Shown here: positions 9,239 to 17,342 of the stretch, one piece after another | Position numbering within the stretch: position 1 is the stretch's first letter | Layout: every line of letters begins with the position of its first letter | DNA from: Deltaproteobacteria bacterium | GTDB taxonomy: Bacteria; Myxococcota_C; UBA6777 | DNA: 43,190 bases | Assembly: GCA_002731275.1 (NCBI GenBank) | Contig: PCBK01000067.1 | Span: 1-43,190, forward strand | Reading direction: 5' to 3' | Notes under the pieces: model-generated | What the model was told of the DNA's origin: nothing | The model's database searches: none | Seen by the model: the letters and a program-made list of their open reading frames with translations, nothing else | Made by a program: the position numbers and the translations under genes

Positions 9239-9871
9239 CTACTCACCAAAACCTGGAAACTCCATACCTTCGCGAATCACAAACGCCGCGATACAAGGGA
9301 TCTGACTCACACATGTGATCGTATGCTCTGTCTCTGGATCGCAAAAATCATCATCTCCAGGCCAGTATATATTCCCGTTCATATCGTTTCTGTAGCCACC
9401 AGACAGGACGAGTAGATGCTCTTGACCAAGGTGACGATGGTATGGGAATGTCACGCCGGGCTGCATCCGCACAAAGCCCATCAACCCACCTTCCATCACG
9501 GGCTCACCGTGGTGTAACCACAACGCGAGTCCTTCAGTGGGGCCAGGATCCCATGACGATTCGTCGTCAAGCCCCGCAAAAAAGCCCCGAATCTCATCGA
9601 CAGAGAAGGCAAACATCGACGAAACACGATCGAGAAATGTTGCAAACCGCCCACCATTTGCAAAGTGCGCAAAGAGTTGCTCCTTACATCGATCTGATGG
9701 TTCCTGCTCTGGTGCAAGAAGGGACAAATGAAGCATCAACTTCTGCGCCTCTGCCAATTTCGCAGCATACGCAGTGTCAGCTGACGCTTCCACCTCAACC
9801 CGTCTCGTATCTTCCTCATCGAGAAAACCGAAGACATAATCGTATATCAGATCTTCTGTGTGTGTTTGCAT
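9239..9871 (-). CDS. ChrR-like cupin protein (anti-sigma-factor-like N-terminus)
   Basis: A 210-residue protein with a short helical N-terminal region like that of the ChrR anti-sigma factors and a C-terminal cupin. The cupin metal ligands are visible: His145 and His147 (YHRH), Glu151 (GQEHLLVLSGGY) and His183 (EHTI). The Cys/His zinc site of classical ZAS-type anti-sigma factors is not seen in the N-terminal half. No sigma-factor gene is adjacent, so a regulatory role is uncertain. It is the first gene of an operon with the DUF455 and ATP-grasp genes. AAAAGG 7 bp upstream supports the start. It could instead be a metal-dependent enzyme or sensor for the same pathway. Confidence 0.85.
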   Translation of the reverse strand: MQTHTEDLIYDYVFGFLDEEDTRRVEVEASADTAYAAKLAEAQKLMLHLSLLAPEQEPSDRCKEQLFAHFANGGRFATFLDRVSSMFAFSVDEIRGFFAGLDDESSWDPGPTEGLALWLHHGEPVMEGGLMGFVRMQPGVTFPYHRHLGQEHLLVLSGGYRNDMNGNIYWPGDDDFCDPETEHTITCVSQIPCIAAFVIREGMEFPGFGE

Positions 9872-10198
9872 TGGACAACCTTTTCAAGAGAGCGCCCACA
9901 AGTGTGGCACAAAGTACGTCGAAGACTATACCACCTCGATATGGACTTTTCAATTCGCTCAGTATCCCCCACATCATGCTCGAAGAAACAACCAACATGG
10001 AAGATCTTTGTTTCACACAGCACACTACGAACCCGAAAACAAAATGGATGTCATTTTTCTGCAGACAACCTTCCCAGCCAATGTGAGTCAGTCCAAGAAA
10101 AAAGTGAAGATGAACGTATACAAACGTGACCAGATTGGGTATACAATGCCCCGCGCAAGCTACAACGATTGAGTGGACGAAAGGAAAGAAGCGACGAC
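9872..10198. other. divergent intergenic region between cupin operon and nrtR
   Basis: A 327-bp region that must carry promoters for both the leftward cupin-DUF455-ATP-grasp operon and the rightward nrtR gene. Several short overlapping frames exist on both strands but none has a convincing start or known product. No clear palindromic operator was recognised. Confidence 0.55.
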
Positions 10199-11218
10199 AT
10201 GAGCACCCAAGTGGAGATCGGACTCAACGCGGTCATTATCGCTGTGACAGACAAAGAACCCCGTCTCTTGACGGTGAATTGGGACCGCCAATTCTCACTA
10301 GAGGCTTACGACCAATTGCGTCCACCACCTTCTACGCTTAACGCCATTCCATTTGGGCCACTCGATCCAAGCGCTGACCGTACACTCGAGCTCGCCTTGC
10401 GCGGCTGGGTCAAAAAACAAACTGGACTCGAACTCGATTACGTCGAACAGCTCTATACATTTGGAGATAGAAACCGCGACCCAAGAGAACGATACGGAGG
10501 TAAACGCTCCATCTCCGTCGCGTACTTGGCGCTTGTTCAAGAAAATGAGACGTTCGACATCGCACAAGCACGCTGGCGCAACATCTACGACTTCTTCCCT
10601 TGGGAAGACTGGCGCACAGGCGCACCTGAAATCATCCAAGCAGTGATCGCTCCCGCACTCGAAGCATGGGTTGAACAAGGTGTATCCCAAAAAGTACGAC
10701 GACAACGCAGAGAACGCATCGACATGACCTTCGGACTCGGTGACGCAGGTTGGGACAACTACCGCGTCCTCGATCGATACGAACTACTCTACGAAATCGA
10801 AGTCGCCTTCGAGGCACAGTGGGATCGCGCCTGCCAGCAAAAAACACTCCCCCCCCCACATCAACACAATCACTTCGGCTGCCCCATGATCCTCGATCAT
10901 CGCAGAATCCTCGCTGCAGCGCTCGGACGTATTCGTGGGAAGCTCAAATACAGACCCCTTGTCTTTGACCTGCTCCCCTCGCTCTTTACGCTCTCACAAC
11001 TCCAACACGTCGTCGAAGCACTCGCAGGACTCCCGCTGCACAAACAAAATTTCCGCCGCTTTGTCGAAAAAGCAGGCCTCGTCGAATCGACAGGACAAAT
11101 GGATACACAAACAGGTGGACGTCCCGCCGCGCTCTTCCGATTCCGACGCGATGTACTCACCGAACACCAATCACCAGGCGTGGGACTCCCTGTCACCATT
11201 CCACAAAAAAATACTTGA
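10199..11218 (+). CDS. nrtR: NrtR-type transcriptional regulator (Nudix-like domain plus winged helix)
   Basis: A 339-residue protein built like NrtR, the Nudix-related regulator of NAD metabolism. The N-terminal two thirds show a Nudix-like fold with a degenerate Nudix box (LALRGWVKKQTGLEL), lacking the catalytic glutamates, as expected for a sensor rather than a hydrolase. The C-terminal part has the NrtR winged-helix pattern (FTLSQLQHVVEALAG, then NFRRFVEKAG, then GGRPAALFRF). It is longer than typical NrtR proteins. AAGGAAAG 11 bp upstream of 10199 fixes the start; a TTG at 10169 in the same frame is less likely. nadA follows 136 bp downstream, which strongly supports a role in controlling NAD synthesis. 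The effector (ADP-ribose in known members) is inferred. Confidence 0.88.
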   Translation: MSTQVEIGLNAVIIAVTDKEPRLLTVNWDRQFSLEAYDQLRPPPSTLNAIPFGPLDPSADRTLELALRGWVKKQTGLELDYVEQLYTFGDRNRDPRERYGGKRSISVAYLALVQENETFDIAQARWRNIYDFFPWEDWRTGAPEIIQAVIAPALEAWVEQGVSQKVRRQRRERIDMTFGLGDAGWDNYRVLDRYELLYEIEVAFEAQWDRACQQKTLPPPHQHNHFGCPMILDHRRILAAALGRIRGKLKYRPLVFDLLPSLFTLSQLQHVVEALAGLPLHKQNFRRFVEKAGLVESTGQMDTQTGGRPAALFRFRRDVLTEHQSPGVGLPVTIPQKNT

Positions 11219-11243
11219 CATACCTTATGCTCATTCCTAGTAT
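11215..11243 (+). promoter_or_regulatory. candidate sigma-70 promoter for nadA
   Basis: A perfect -35 box TTGACA at 11215-11220, overlapping the nrtR stop codon, is followed after 17 bp by TAGTAT at 11238-11243 as a -10 box. Transcription would start near 11250, leaving a leader of about 100 nt before nadA. This gives nadA its own promoter next to the regulator gene. Confidence 0.6.
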
Positions 11244-11294
11244 AACTACCACTGAGGATGTTCTTACGATCCCAGTTTTTTTTCACAACACTTT

Positions 11295-11332
11295 TACTCA
11301 AAATGAGTACATAAAAAGAATGGCTCATTTTG
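11295..11332 (+). promoter_or_regulatory. candidate NrtR operator / leader inverted repeats
   Basis: Two overlapping symmetric elements lie between the nadA promoter and its start codon. TACTC-AAAAT-GAGTA (11295-11309) is an exact dyad. CAAAATGAG (11299-11307) recurs as the exact inverse CTCATTTTG (11324-11332), with 16 nt between. The arrangement suits binding of two repressor dimers, or an mRNA hairpin just ahead of the ribosome binding site. Assignment to NrtR is by neighbourhood only. Confidence 0.55.
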
Positions 11333-11354
11333 CCCCCTTGCAAAGGAGAACCCA

Positions 11355-12356
11355 ATGAGCGTTCAACATTTGCCATATACACAAGAAGTCGAGCAGGCTA
11401 CAGCGGATGTGTATGCACGCATCAAACACATCATCCCCAAGATTGAATGGCCCATTCATGCCCCATACATCGCCAAAATCAACGAGTTGAAGAAGGAACG
11501 CAACGCGGTCATTTTGGCACACAACTACCAAACCCCTGAGATCTTCCATGGTGTCGCTGATTTAATCGGTGACTCATTGGGCCTTGCGCGCATGGCAGCA
11601 GAGACAGATGCCGACGTGATCGTGATGTGTGGCGTTCACTTTATGGCAGAGACAGCCAAGTTGTTGTGTCCTGAGAAGACCGTCTTGATCCCTGACGTCA
11701 CTGCTGGATGTTCACTCGCAGAGTCGATCACAGCGGAAGACATCCGCAAACTGAAACAACAATATCCAGGCGTTCCTGTCGTCACGTACGTCAACACGTC
11801 AGCAGCCGTCAAAGCGGAGACAGACGTGTGCTGTACGTCATCCAATGCGGTCAAGGTTGTCGAATCACTCGGCACAGACAAAGTGATCTGCCTTCCAGAT
11901 CGCTTCCTTGCACACTACATCTCGACACAAACAGATGTTCAGATCATCGATTGGCAGGGACAATGTGAGGTTCATGAGCGATTCACAGGTGCGGAGCTGA
12001 GGGAGTACAGAAAAACATATCCAGGGATCGACGTCATCGCTCACCCAGAGTGTCCTCCTGATGTCATTGAAGAAGCTGACTTTGTTGGTTCAACGGCGGG
12101 TATGATCCAGTACGTCGCGGACAATAAACCAGAACAGGTCGTGATGGTCACAGAGTGTTCGATGAGTGATAACGTCGCGGTCCAACACCCCGACGTCAAC
12201 TTCATCAGACCTTGCAACATGTGCCCACACATGAAGCGCATTACACTTCCCAAGATCTACGAATCACTCCTCACATTGACCCCACAGGTCGATGTCGATC
12301 CAGCGATCGCTGAGAAAGCCAAACTCTCTGTTCAGAGAATGTTGGAGATTGGTTAA
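11355..12356 (+). CDS. nadA: quinolinate synthase
   Basis: A 333-residue quinolinate synthase, the [4Fe-4S] enzyme that condenses iminoaspartate with dihydroxyacetone phosphate in de novo NAD synthesis. Diagnostic stretches are [13 protein letters not shown] (51-63), [28 protein letters not shown] and CNMCPHMK. Probable cluster ligands are Cys119 (AGCSLAES), Cys204 (GQCEVHERF) and Cys290 in CNMC. AAGGAGA stands 7 bp upstream of the start. The nrtR gene directly upstream and the inverted repeats in the leader point to repression by NAD status. No nadB or nadC is in the window. Its stop overlaps by 4 bp the end of the convergent gene at 12353-12796. Confidence 0.97.
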   Translation: MSVQHLPYTQEVEQATADVYARIKHIIPKIEWPIHAPYIAKINELKKERNAVILAHNYQTPEIFHGVADLIGDSLGLARMAAETDADVIVMCGVHFMAETAKLLCPEKTVLIPDVTAGCSLAESITAEDIRKLKQQYPGVPVVTYVNTSAAVKAETDVCCTSSNAVKVVESLGTDKVICLPDRFLAHYISTQTDVQIIDWQGQCEVHERFTGAELREYRKTYPGIDVIAHPECPPDVIEEADFVGSTAGMIQYVADNKPEQVVMVTECSMSDNVAVQHPDVNFIRPCNMCPHMKRITLPKIYESLLTLTPQVDVDPAIAEKAKLSVQRMLEIG

Positions 12357-12796
12357 CAGGCAGGCAAGGATTTAAGCTGTATCGGGGTGGGGGGACCGCT
12401 GTTTTTGACCTTCACAAAAAAGCTGGGAGAGCGTCCGTTGGTCAGCTTGCTCAATTGAATGGCTGAGCCATCGAGCGCGGCTTTCGTCGCAACAGTACAC
12501 GCAGCCCCCTGCGCAGAGACGGCCCTCTTTTTCTCCTTGGCGTTTTGCCGCTTGAGCGTCGTGACCTTCTCTTGCTGGACCTTTTGTCCTTGTTTGATGG
12601 AGCGGACCTTACTCGATGCGAGCTTCTTCTTGTCCTCTCCCTCTTCCAAAAAGCCAGCAAACGCCATCAAAGGGATCAGCATCAAGGCATACCAGGACCA
12701 TGTCGAGGTCAACTCTGGCGGGAGCAACAAATTGTCTTGTTCTTTGAGGAGTACTTCAGCGGAGAGGGGTTGTGTTTCTTTGTTCATCCAAGTCAT
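12353..12796 (-). CDS. hypothetical single-span membrane protein
   Basis: A 147-residue protein not recognised. A single membrane helix lies at about 34-50 ([16 protein letters not shown]). It is followed by a strongly charged, probably helical segment rich in Lys, Gln and Glu (about 55-92) and a C-terminal part of about 50 residues ending in Cys. The N-terminal 30 residues are acidic and hydrophilic. GAAAGGA 9 bp upstream supports the start at 12796. It could be an envelope-anchored protein with most of its mass on one side of the membrane. Its last codons overlap the end of nadA on the other strand. Confidence 0.7.
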   Translation of the reverse strand: MTWMNKETQPLSAEVLLKEQDNLLLPPELTSTWSWYALMLIPLMAFAGFLEEGEDKKKLASSKVRSIKQGQKVQQEKVTTLKRQNAKEKKRAVSAQGAACTVATKAALDGSAIQLSKLTNGRSPSFFVKVKNSGPPTPIQLKSLPAC

Positions 12797-12944
12797 CTCA
12801 TTCTATCCTTTCTCCGGCATAATCACATATACCGTCGCTTTTCAAGTTCTGAACACTCGCGGATACATACCAACGAGTTGCAATATCAATCGATCTATAG
12901 ACACACCAAAGTGTCTATTTTACTTACGGAAATAGATGTTGCGT

Positions 12945-13292
12945 TCAGGAAAGGACAGGGGGACCTCTTGCAGAGCGTCCATCACCCACACACTGCGTGC
13001 GAAGGATATCCACACTTTGCAGGTAAACATGTAGGGTGTTTGTATGTGTTGGTGTTGGGACAACAGGGGATGATGCCACAGGGGGTGAAGTCGAGTGTGC
13101 GACATCAGGTGTGTATTCGAAAAACGAAACAGAGCAGTGATACACAGCACCGCACTTTTCAATGTTGACCTCAACACCGATCCCCTCTTCGAGGCATACG
13201 CGAATGGATTGTGTATCCACCGAGCCTGAAGCGCACAAGATCCCTGGTACTGAGACCACAAATCCTATACTGAGAATCCATCGAAGTAACAT
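12945..13292 (-). CDS. small hypothetical exported protein
   Basis: A 115-residue protein with an N-terminal signal peptide (MLLRWILSIGFVVSVPGILC, cleavage near CASG). The mature part has a few cysteines and a Pro/Ser/Thr-rich stretch, and is not recognised. The start at 13292 is chosen because GGAGG lies 5 bp upstream; a Met five codons earlier has no binding site. It could be a periplasmic or surface protein. Coding status rests on the signal peptide and the Shine-Dalgarno sequence only. Confidence 0.6.
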   Translation of the reverse strand: MLLRWILSIGFVVSVPGILCASGSVDTQSIRVCLEEGIGVEVNIEKCGAVYHCSVSFFEYTPDVAHSTSPPVASSPVVPTPTHTNTLHVYLQSVDILRTQCVGDGRSARGPPVLS

Positions 13293-13614
13293 CAAAACCT
13301 CCATCACCCCACTCTCAATGTGGGGGAACGTCTTTCATACCGAAAAAGCTAATCACGAACCTTTGCCTGTCAAATCCAAAAGACACAACTTTATCCTAAA
13401 TCGCCACAAATATGTTGATAAAACAAAGAAATAACCCTTGAAAACAAGTTCTCCATTGCTGACCATTTGACATGATCATCGTATCTTTTCTGCTCTTGAC
13501 TGTTGAGAAAGTCGCTGCTATCTTTGGCCGGATTTTCAGGAGATTGAATCTCGATTCATTTCCTCGGTACAACGATAAATATTTGGTGCAAACCAACCGA
13601 ATGTAGAGGTAAAG
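13293..13614. other. intergenic region upstream of acyl-CoA dehydrogenase
   Basis: A 322-bp AT-rich, non-coding region between two divergently oriented genes. It must hold the promoter of the acyl-CoA dehydrogenase operon. Only short open frames without binding sites are present and no obvious palindrome was noted. Confidence 0.55.
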
Positions 13615-14775
13615 ATGTCCACACACACTCCATTGACAGTCCTTTCTGAAGAAGAACTCATGTTTCAGGATGCCATCCGCAACTTCGCTCGTAACGACGT
13701 CGCACCAAGAGTGATGAAGATGGATGAGGCCGCCAAGATCGACCAAGACTTGATCAAGTCCTGCTTTGAGATGAGCTTAATGGGACTCGAAGTCCCCGAA
13801 GAATACGGTGGTGCAGAAGGTTCATTTATGATGGCGGTGATCGCGATCGAGGAGCTCGCGGCGATCGACCCCAGCCTCTCCGTTTGTGTCGACGTGCAAA
13901 ACACCCTCGTCAACAACGCGATCATCCGATGGGCAAATGATGATCTCAAGAAAAAATACCTCCCCAAAATGTGTTCAGAATGGGTCGGTAGCTACGCATT
14001 GAGCGAGCCAGGAAGTGGCTCCGACGCATTTGCCCTCGCAACTCGCGCAGAAGACTGTGGTGATCACTGGAAACTCAACGGAACCAAATTGTGGATCACC
14101 AACGGTGGTGAAGCGAGCATGTACCTCGTCTTCGCAAACATCGATCCCTCAAAAGGATACAGAGGGATCACCGCGTTTATGGTAGAGCGAGACTTCCCCG
14201 GATTTAGTGTCGGCAAAAAAGAAGACAAGCTCGGTATTCGCGCGTCCTCAACTGTAGAGTTGATCTTTGAAGATTGCATCGTCCCCAAAGAGAACGTCCT
14301 CGGTGAAGTTGGCAAAGGTTACAAAGTCGCGATTGAAACACTCAACGAAGGACGTATCGGGATTGGTGCCCAAATGATCGGTCTCGCGAGAGGTGCATTT
14401 GATGGCGCTCTCGAACACATGATGCAACGCGAACAATTTGGTAAGCCCATCGCACACTTTCAGGGACTCCAATTCCAATACGCACAGCTCGCAACAGAAC
14501 TCGAAGCTGCACGCTTGATGGTTTACAACGCCGCGCGCCTCAAAGACGCAGGGAAAAACTTCATCAAAGAAGCTGCGATGGCCAAACTCTTCGCGAGCCA
14601 AGTCGCAGAGAAGGTTGCCTCAAAATGCGTCGAATTCTTCGGAGGTGTTGGATTCACCAAAGAATATCCAGCTGAAAAGTTTTACCGCGACGCCAAAATC
14701 GGCTCGATCTACGAAGGTACAACCAACATGCAGCTGCAAACCATCGCCAAGCTGCTCCTCGCAGAGCGCTCATAA
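13615..14775 (+). CDS. acyl-CoA dehydrogenase (short/branched-chain type)
   Basis: A 386-residue flavoprotein that introduces the alpha-beta double bond into acyl-CoA, passing electrons to ETF. The family pattern YALSEPGSGSDA followed by NGTKLWITNGG covers the flavin and substrate site in the middle domain. Near the C-terminus EFFGGVGFTKEYPAEKFYRD precedes the catalytic base region IYEGTTNMQLQTIA, whose Glu is the expected general base. The length fits the family exactly. GAGG sits 5 bp upstream of the start. A DUF2071 gene follows 10 bp downstream in the same operon. The chain-length preference cannot be read from sequence with certainty. Confidence 0.95.
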   Translation: MSTHTPLTVLSEEELMFQDAIRNFARNDVAPRVMKMDEAAKIDQDLIKSCFEMSLMGLEVPEEYGGAEGSFMMAVIAIEELAAIDPSLSVCVDVQNTLVNNAIIRWANDDLKKKYLPKMCSEWVGSYALSEPGSGSDAFALATRAEDCGDHWKLNGTKLWITNGGEASMYLVFANIDPSKGYRGITAFMVERDFPGFSVGKKEDKLGIRASSTVELIFEDCIVPKENVLGEVGKGYKVAIETLNEGRIGIGAQMIGLARGAFDGALEHMMQREQFGKPIAHFQGLQFQYAQLATELEAARLMVYNAARLKDAGKNFIKEAAMAKLFASQVAEKVASKCVEFFGGVGFTKEYPAEKFYRDAKIGSIYEGTTNMQLQTIAKLLLAERS

Positions 14776-14785
14776 GGAAAAGAAT

Positions 14786-15511
14786 ATGTCAAACATCGAC
14801 CGTATCGGACCGACAAAGCGACCCGACAAAAAAGCTGACGGCTGGCAAAAGTGGCGAGACTTGCTCTTTGTCCACTGGACCATCCCAGTCGAGGCGCTCA
14901 GACCCCTGATCCCCGCCCGGCTTGAGATCGATACTTACGAAGGCAACGCGTATATTGGACTCGTCCCCTTCATGATGAACGATGTGCAACCGAGTTGGCT
15001 GCCGTCGATGTTTGCGTTCAACTTTCTAGAGACCAACCTCCGCACGTACGTACACATCGATGGAAAACCTGGTGTGTACTTCTTCTCGTTGGAAGCCGCT
15101 TCTATCCTCGCCGTTTGGACCGCGAGAAAGACCTTCAGCCTTCCCTACTTCCATGCGGATATGGAGATGAGCAAGAACGGTCAACTCGTCGAATACAGGA
15201 CGACACGAACGACAGGGAACCACCCCACGCTCACGACCAAGTACACCATCGGTGAGCTGCTCGGTGCGTCAGCACCAGACACCCTCGAACATTTTTTGTT
15301 TGAACGGTATTTGCTCTTCACAGAACATGAAAAGCAGATCTACATGGGGCAGGTCTACCACACACCTTATCAGGTCCAACGTGCGGTCGTGCACGAGTTG
15401 GAAGAGCAACTGATTGTGGCAGCAGGGCTGCCACAACCTGAGGGTCCCCCACTCCTGTCGCACTATTCGGCGGGTGTGGACGTCGAAGTGTTCAATCTGC
15501 TCAAGGTCTGA
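14786..15511 (+). CDS. DUF2071 (YqjF/COG3361-like) family protein
   Basis: A 241-residue protein of the DUF2071 family. Typical features are LLFVHWTIPVEALRPLIPARLE near the N-terminus (16-38), GLVPFMMNDVQP, the TNLRTYV strand and YHTPYQVQRA near the end. The family is thought to have an acetoacetate-decarboxylase-like barrel, but its reaction is not known. The start at 14786 is set by AAGGAAAAG just upstream and by the end of the dehydrogenase gene 10 bp before; the frame stays open further upstream but inside that gene. Its TGA directly abuts the stop of the convergent Thg1-like gene. It probably belongs to the same operon as the acyl-CoA dehydrogenase. Confidence 0.88.
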   Translation: MSNIDRIGPTKRPDKKADGWQKWRDLLFVHWTIPVEALRPLIPARLEIDTYEGNAYIGLVPFMMNDVQPSWLPSMFAFNFLETNLRTYVHIDGKPGVYFFSLEAASILAVWTARKTFSLPYFHADMEMSKNGQLVEYRTTRTTGNHPTLTTKYTIGELLGASAPDTLEHFLFERYLLFTEHEKQIYMGQVYHTPYQVQRAVVHELEEQLIVAAGLPQPEGPPLLSHYSAGVDVEVFNLLKV

Positions 15512-16321
15512 TCAATCCTCCTCATACCTCTCCGGTGCCGCACCAAAGAACAACACATCCACCCGATTTTTGACTTTCCGCAATGGAGGCAACTCCAACG
15601 GCAAGATCTCTGTACGTTCCACGACCTGCCCTGGCTCAGGACGGTGTGATGATGGGATACGTTCGATCTCTTCAGCGGTCAGGGTGCGCTGCACTTTCCG
15701 CCGCTGAAAGTACGAACCACGCTTGAACTTCGCCGGGTAATCGTTCCAGTTGATGCCCTTTTGGAACAACAGCTCCTGCATCTCCGAGGTGTTTTTTTTG
15801 TGGAGTTGTTTGTGGCTGTAGTACGCGCCTGCAGCAGATTGAATGCTATTTCGTGTCGCGTCAAGTTCGCGCCAAACGAGAACATTTGCGGCCTCTTCGA
15901 GAGAGGGAACGCTCCACACACGCGCATCGAACATCACGGTCTTGTCGGCTTTCTCGGGGAGGTGCTCCATGAGCAAGCGACAGAACTTCATCGTTGCGGC
16001 GCTCGCGAGAACAGAGACGAGTTTTTGCACACGTCCGTCGAACAAGGGTTGTGATTTCAGATCATCAGAGAACAACACGAGATTGATCTCATCAGATTGT
16101 GTGTAACCGACGCTCGCGTTGGCTTCTTTGACCAGGAACCGTGTGGTCTCAAGCATACAGTGCATGAGACGCTCATCATAAGGACGCTTGAGTCCTTTTG
16201 TAAAAGTGTGAAACGCACGCCCATCGATACGAACACAGATGGGCAAGCGCGGGATCAGCCGACGCGCGGCTTCGATCCCTTCGTACATTTTCATTCGGTT
16301 TCCGAGATCATCTTTCTTCAT
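15512..16321 (-). CDS. tRNA-His guanylyltransferase (Thg1)-like 3'-5' nucleotidyltransferase
   Basis: A 269-residue member of the Thg1/TLP family, which adds nucleotides to RNA 5' ends in the 3'-to-5' direction. The N-terminal core matches: RIDGRAFHTFTKGL (31-44, metal ligand Asp33) and VGYTQSDEINLVL (71-83, metal ligands Asp77 and Glu78), the pair that aligns with Asp76/Glu77 of human Thg1. YFQRRK and other C-terminal residues also fit. The start at 16321 has GGAG 6 bp upstream; the frame stays open for another 115 codons but that part has no family match. Bacterial members are often tRNA 5' repair enzymes rather than G-1 adders. The start codon overlaps a tRNA-like sequence on the other strand. 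Confidence 0.93.
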   Translation of the reverse strand: MKKDDLGNRMKMYEGIEAARRLIPRLPICVRIDGRAFHTFTKGLKRPYDERLMHCMLETTRFLVKEANASVGYTQSDEINLVLFSDDLKSQPLFDGRVQKLVSVLASAATMKFCRLLMEHLPEKADKTVMFDARVWSVPSLEEAANVLVWRELDATRNSIQSAAGAYYSHKQLHKKNTSEMQELLFQKGINWNDYPAKFKRGSYFQRRKVQRTLTAEEIERIPSSHRPEPGQVVERTEILPLELPPLRKVKNRVDVLFFGAAPERYEED

Positions 16322-16391
16322 TGGGTACTCCAGTATGTAGAATGGGGCTGTCACTCCCAGCGTCTCGGATTCGAATCTATCCATCCCGCCT
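16320..16391 (+). other. tRNA-Asp-like relic (anticodon GUC)
   Basis: An exact 5-bp stem TGGGG/TCCCA (16343-16347, 16355-16359) encloses the seven-base loop CTGTCAC, identical to the usual tRNA-Asp anticodon loop. After a 5-nt variable region (GCGTC) and five more bases comes TTCGAAT (16370-16376), exactly where the T loop should be. However the T stem and acceptor stem do not pair and the D loop lacks GG. It is therefore either a decayed tRNA gene or a chance likeness. Confidence 0.25.
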
Positions 16392-16623
16392 ATGTGTGTA
16401 CTAGACGGTGCCACAAGCAATGGGTTCAAAAAAACCTTCGACGTGTGATGGTCCCTCTTCGTCTCTGTGGCTGTTGACCCCGACAATGGCAAGTGATATG
16501 TTTCTGCAGTTCGATATTGTTGTCCCAAAGAACAGCATTGATCGGACACATACCTATACAACATTTTACCGAAAGCTTCCGGCGTATAGGAAGCAAGGTA
16601 AACATACACGACGGGGTTTTCCT

Positions 16624-17322
16624 TTGCGTAAATCGTATATTGCTTGTTTATTGGCACTCGCAACACTCAGCTCTGGCTGTGACGAAGTGAAGCTCAAGAG
16701 AGAGCGTATTCCAGTCCCTGCAAATTTCCAGGAGGCGATGAAGTTGCCTCCAACCAGAATGTCATCGTCAGGCACACCGAAAGCTTCGACGACATTGAAA
16801 AAGATGGCTTCTCCTTGTGTACCCGCCCTGGCTCCATTCAAAAAATCGCTCACTGCACAACAGAGCGTCGCGGGTCTCTCTTGGCGTTACCCAAAAGACT
16901 GGAAAAGTCCAAGACGTTCGAGCTTTCGTGCCGCGACCTACAAGATCCCTGGAGGCAATGGAGCGGGCGCAGGCGAATGTGCGGTTTTCTACTTTGGTCC
17001 TCGCCAGGGTGGCGATGTCAGTCGCAACCTGATCCGCTGGAAAAAACAATTTACACCTGAAAGTCAAAAGACAACGCAGATGGGAACATTCTCAGTCAAC
17101 AACTTGCAAGTCGCGAGCGTCACAGTTGAAGGAACCTTTTTGTCCTCCGTCCGCCCAATGTCACCGACAAAGGTCAAAAAAGCCGATTATTCGATGTGGG
17201 GACTTGTGTTCCAAGGACCGAAGGGGAAAGTGTTTTTCAAGTGTGTGGGTCCCAAGGCCAGCATGAAGAAAATGAGCCCTGTCATCGAGTCTATGATATG
17301 CTCCGTAAAAAAAGCATCCTGA
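16624..17322 (+). CDS. hypothetical lipoprotein, first gene of a kinase cluster
   Basis: A 232-residue exported protein. The signal peptide LRKSYIACLLALATLSSGC ends in a good lipobox (LSSGC), so it is probably lipid-anchored. The mature protein has a Ser/Pro/Lys-rich stretch, then a globular part of about 150 residues with strand-like segments (ECAVFYFGP, FSVNNLQVASVTVEG, MWGLVFQGPKGKVFFKCVG). It is not recognised. No ATG stands at a sensible place; TTG at 16624 gives a normal signal peptide, with GGGG a few bases upstream, so the start is tentative. The stop is 20 bp before the kinase-FGE gene, so the lipoprotein and kinase are likely made together and the lipoprotein may feed it a signal (inference). 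Confidence 0.75.
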   Translation: MRKSYIACLLALATLSSGCDEVKLKRERIPVPANFQEAMKLPPTRMSSSGTPKASTTLKKMASPCVPALAPFKKSLTAQQSVAGLSWRYPKDWKSPRRSSFRAATYKIPGGNGAGAGECAVFYFGPRQGGDVSRNLIRWKKQFTPESQKTTQMGTFSVNNLQVASVTVEGTFLSSVRPMSPTKVKKADYSMWGLVFQGPKGKVFFKCVGPKASMKKMSPVIESMICSVKKAS

Positions 17323-17342
17323 GCGTTTGAGAAGGAAGCCCG

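Noticed and set aside
14615-14785. Upstream extension of the DUF2071 gene
   Set aside because: It lies inside the acyl-CoA dehydrogenase gene, while 14786 has a good ribosome binding site and begins where the family begins.
16322-16666. 115-codon N-terminal extension of the Thg1-like protein
   Set aside because: No match to Thg1 proteins, whereas the ATG at 16321 has GGAG upstream and starts the conserved core.
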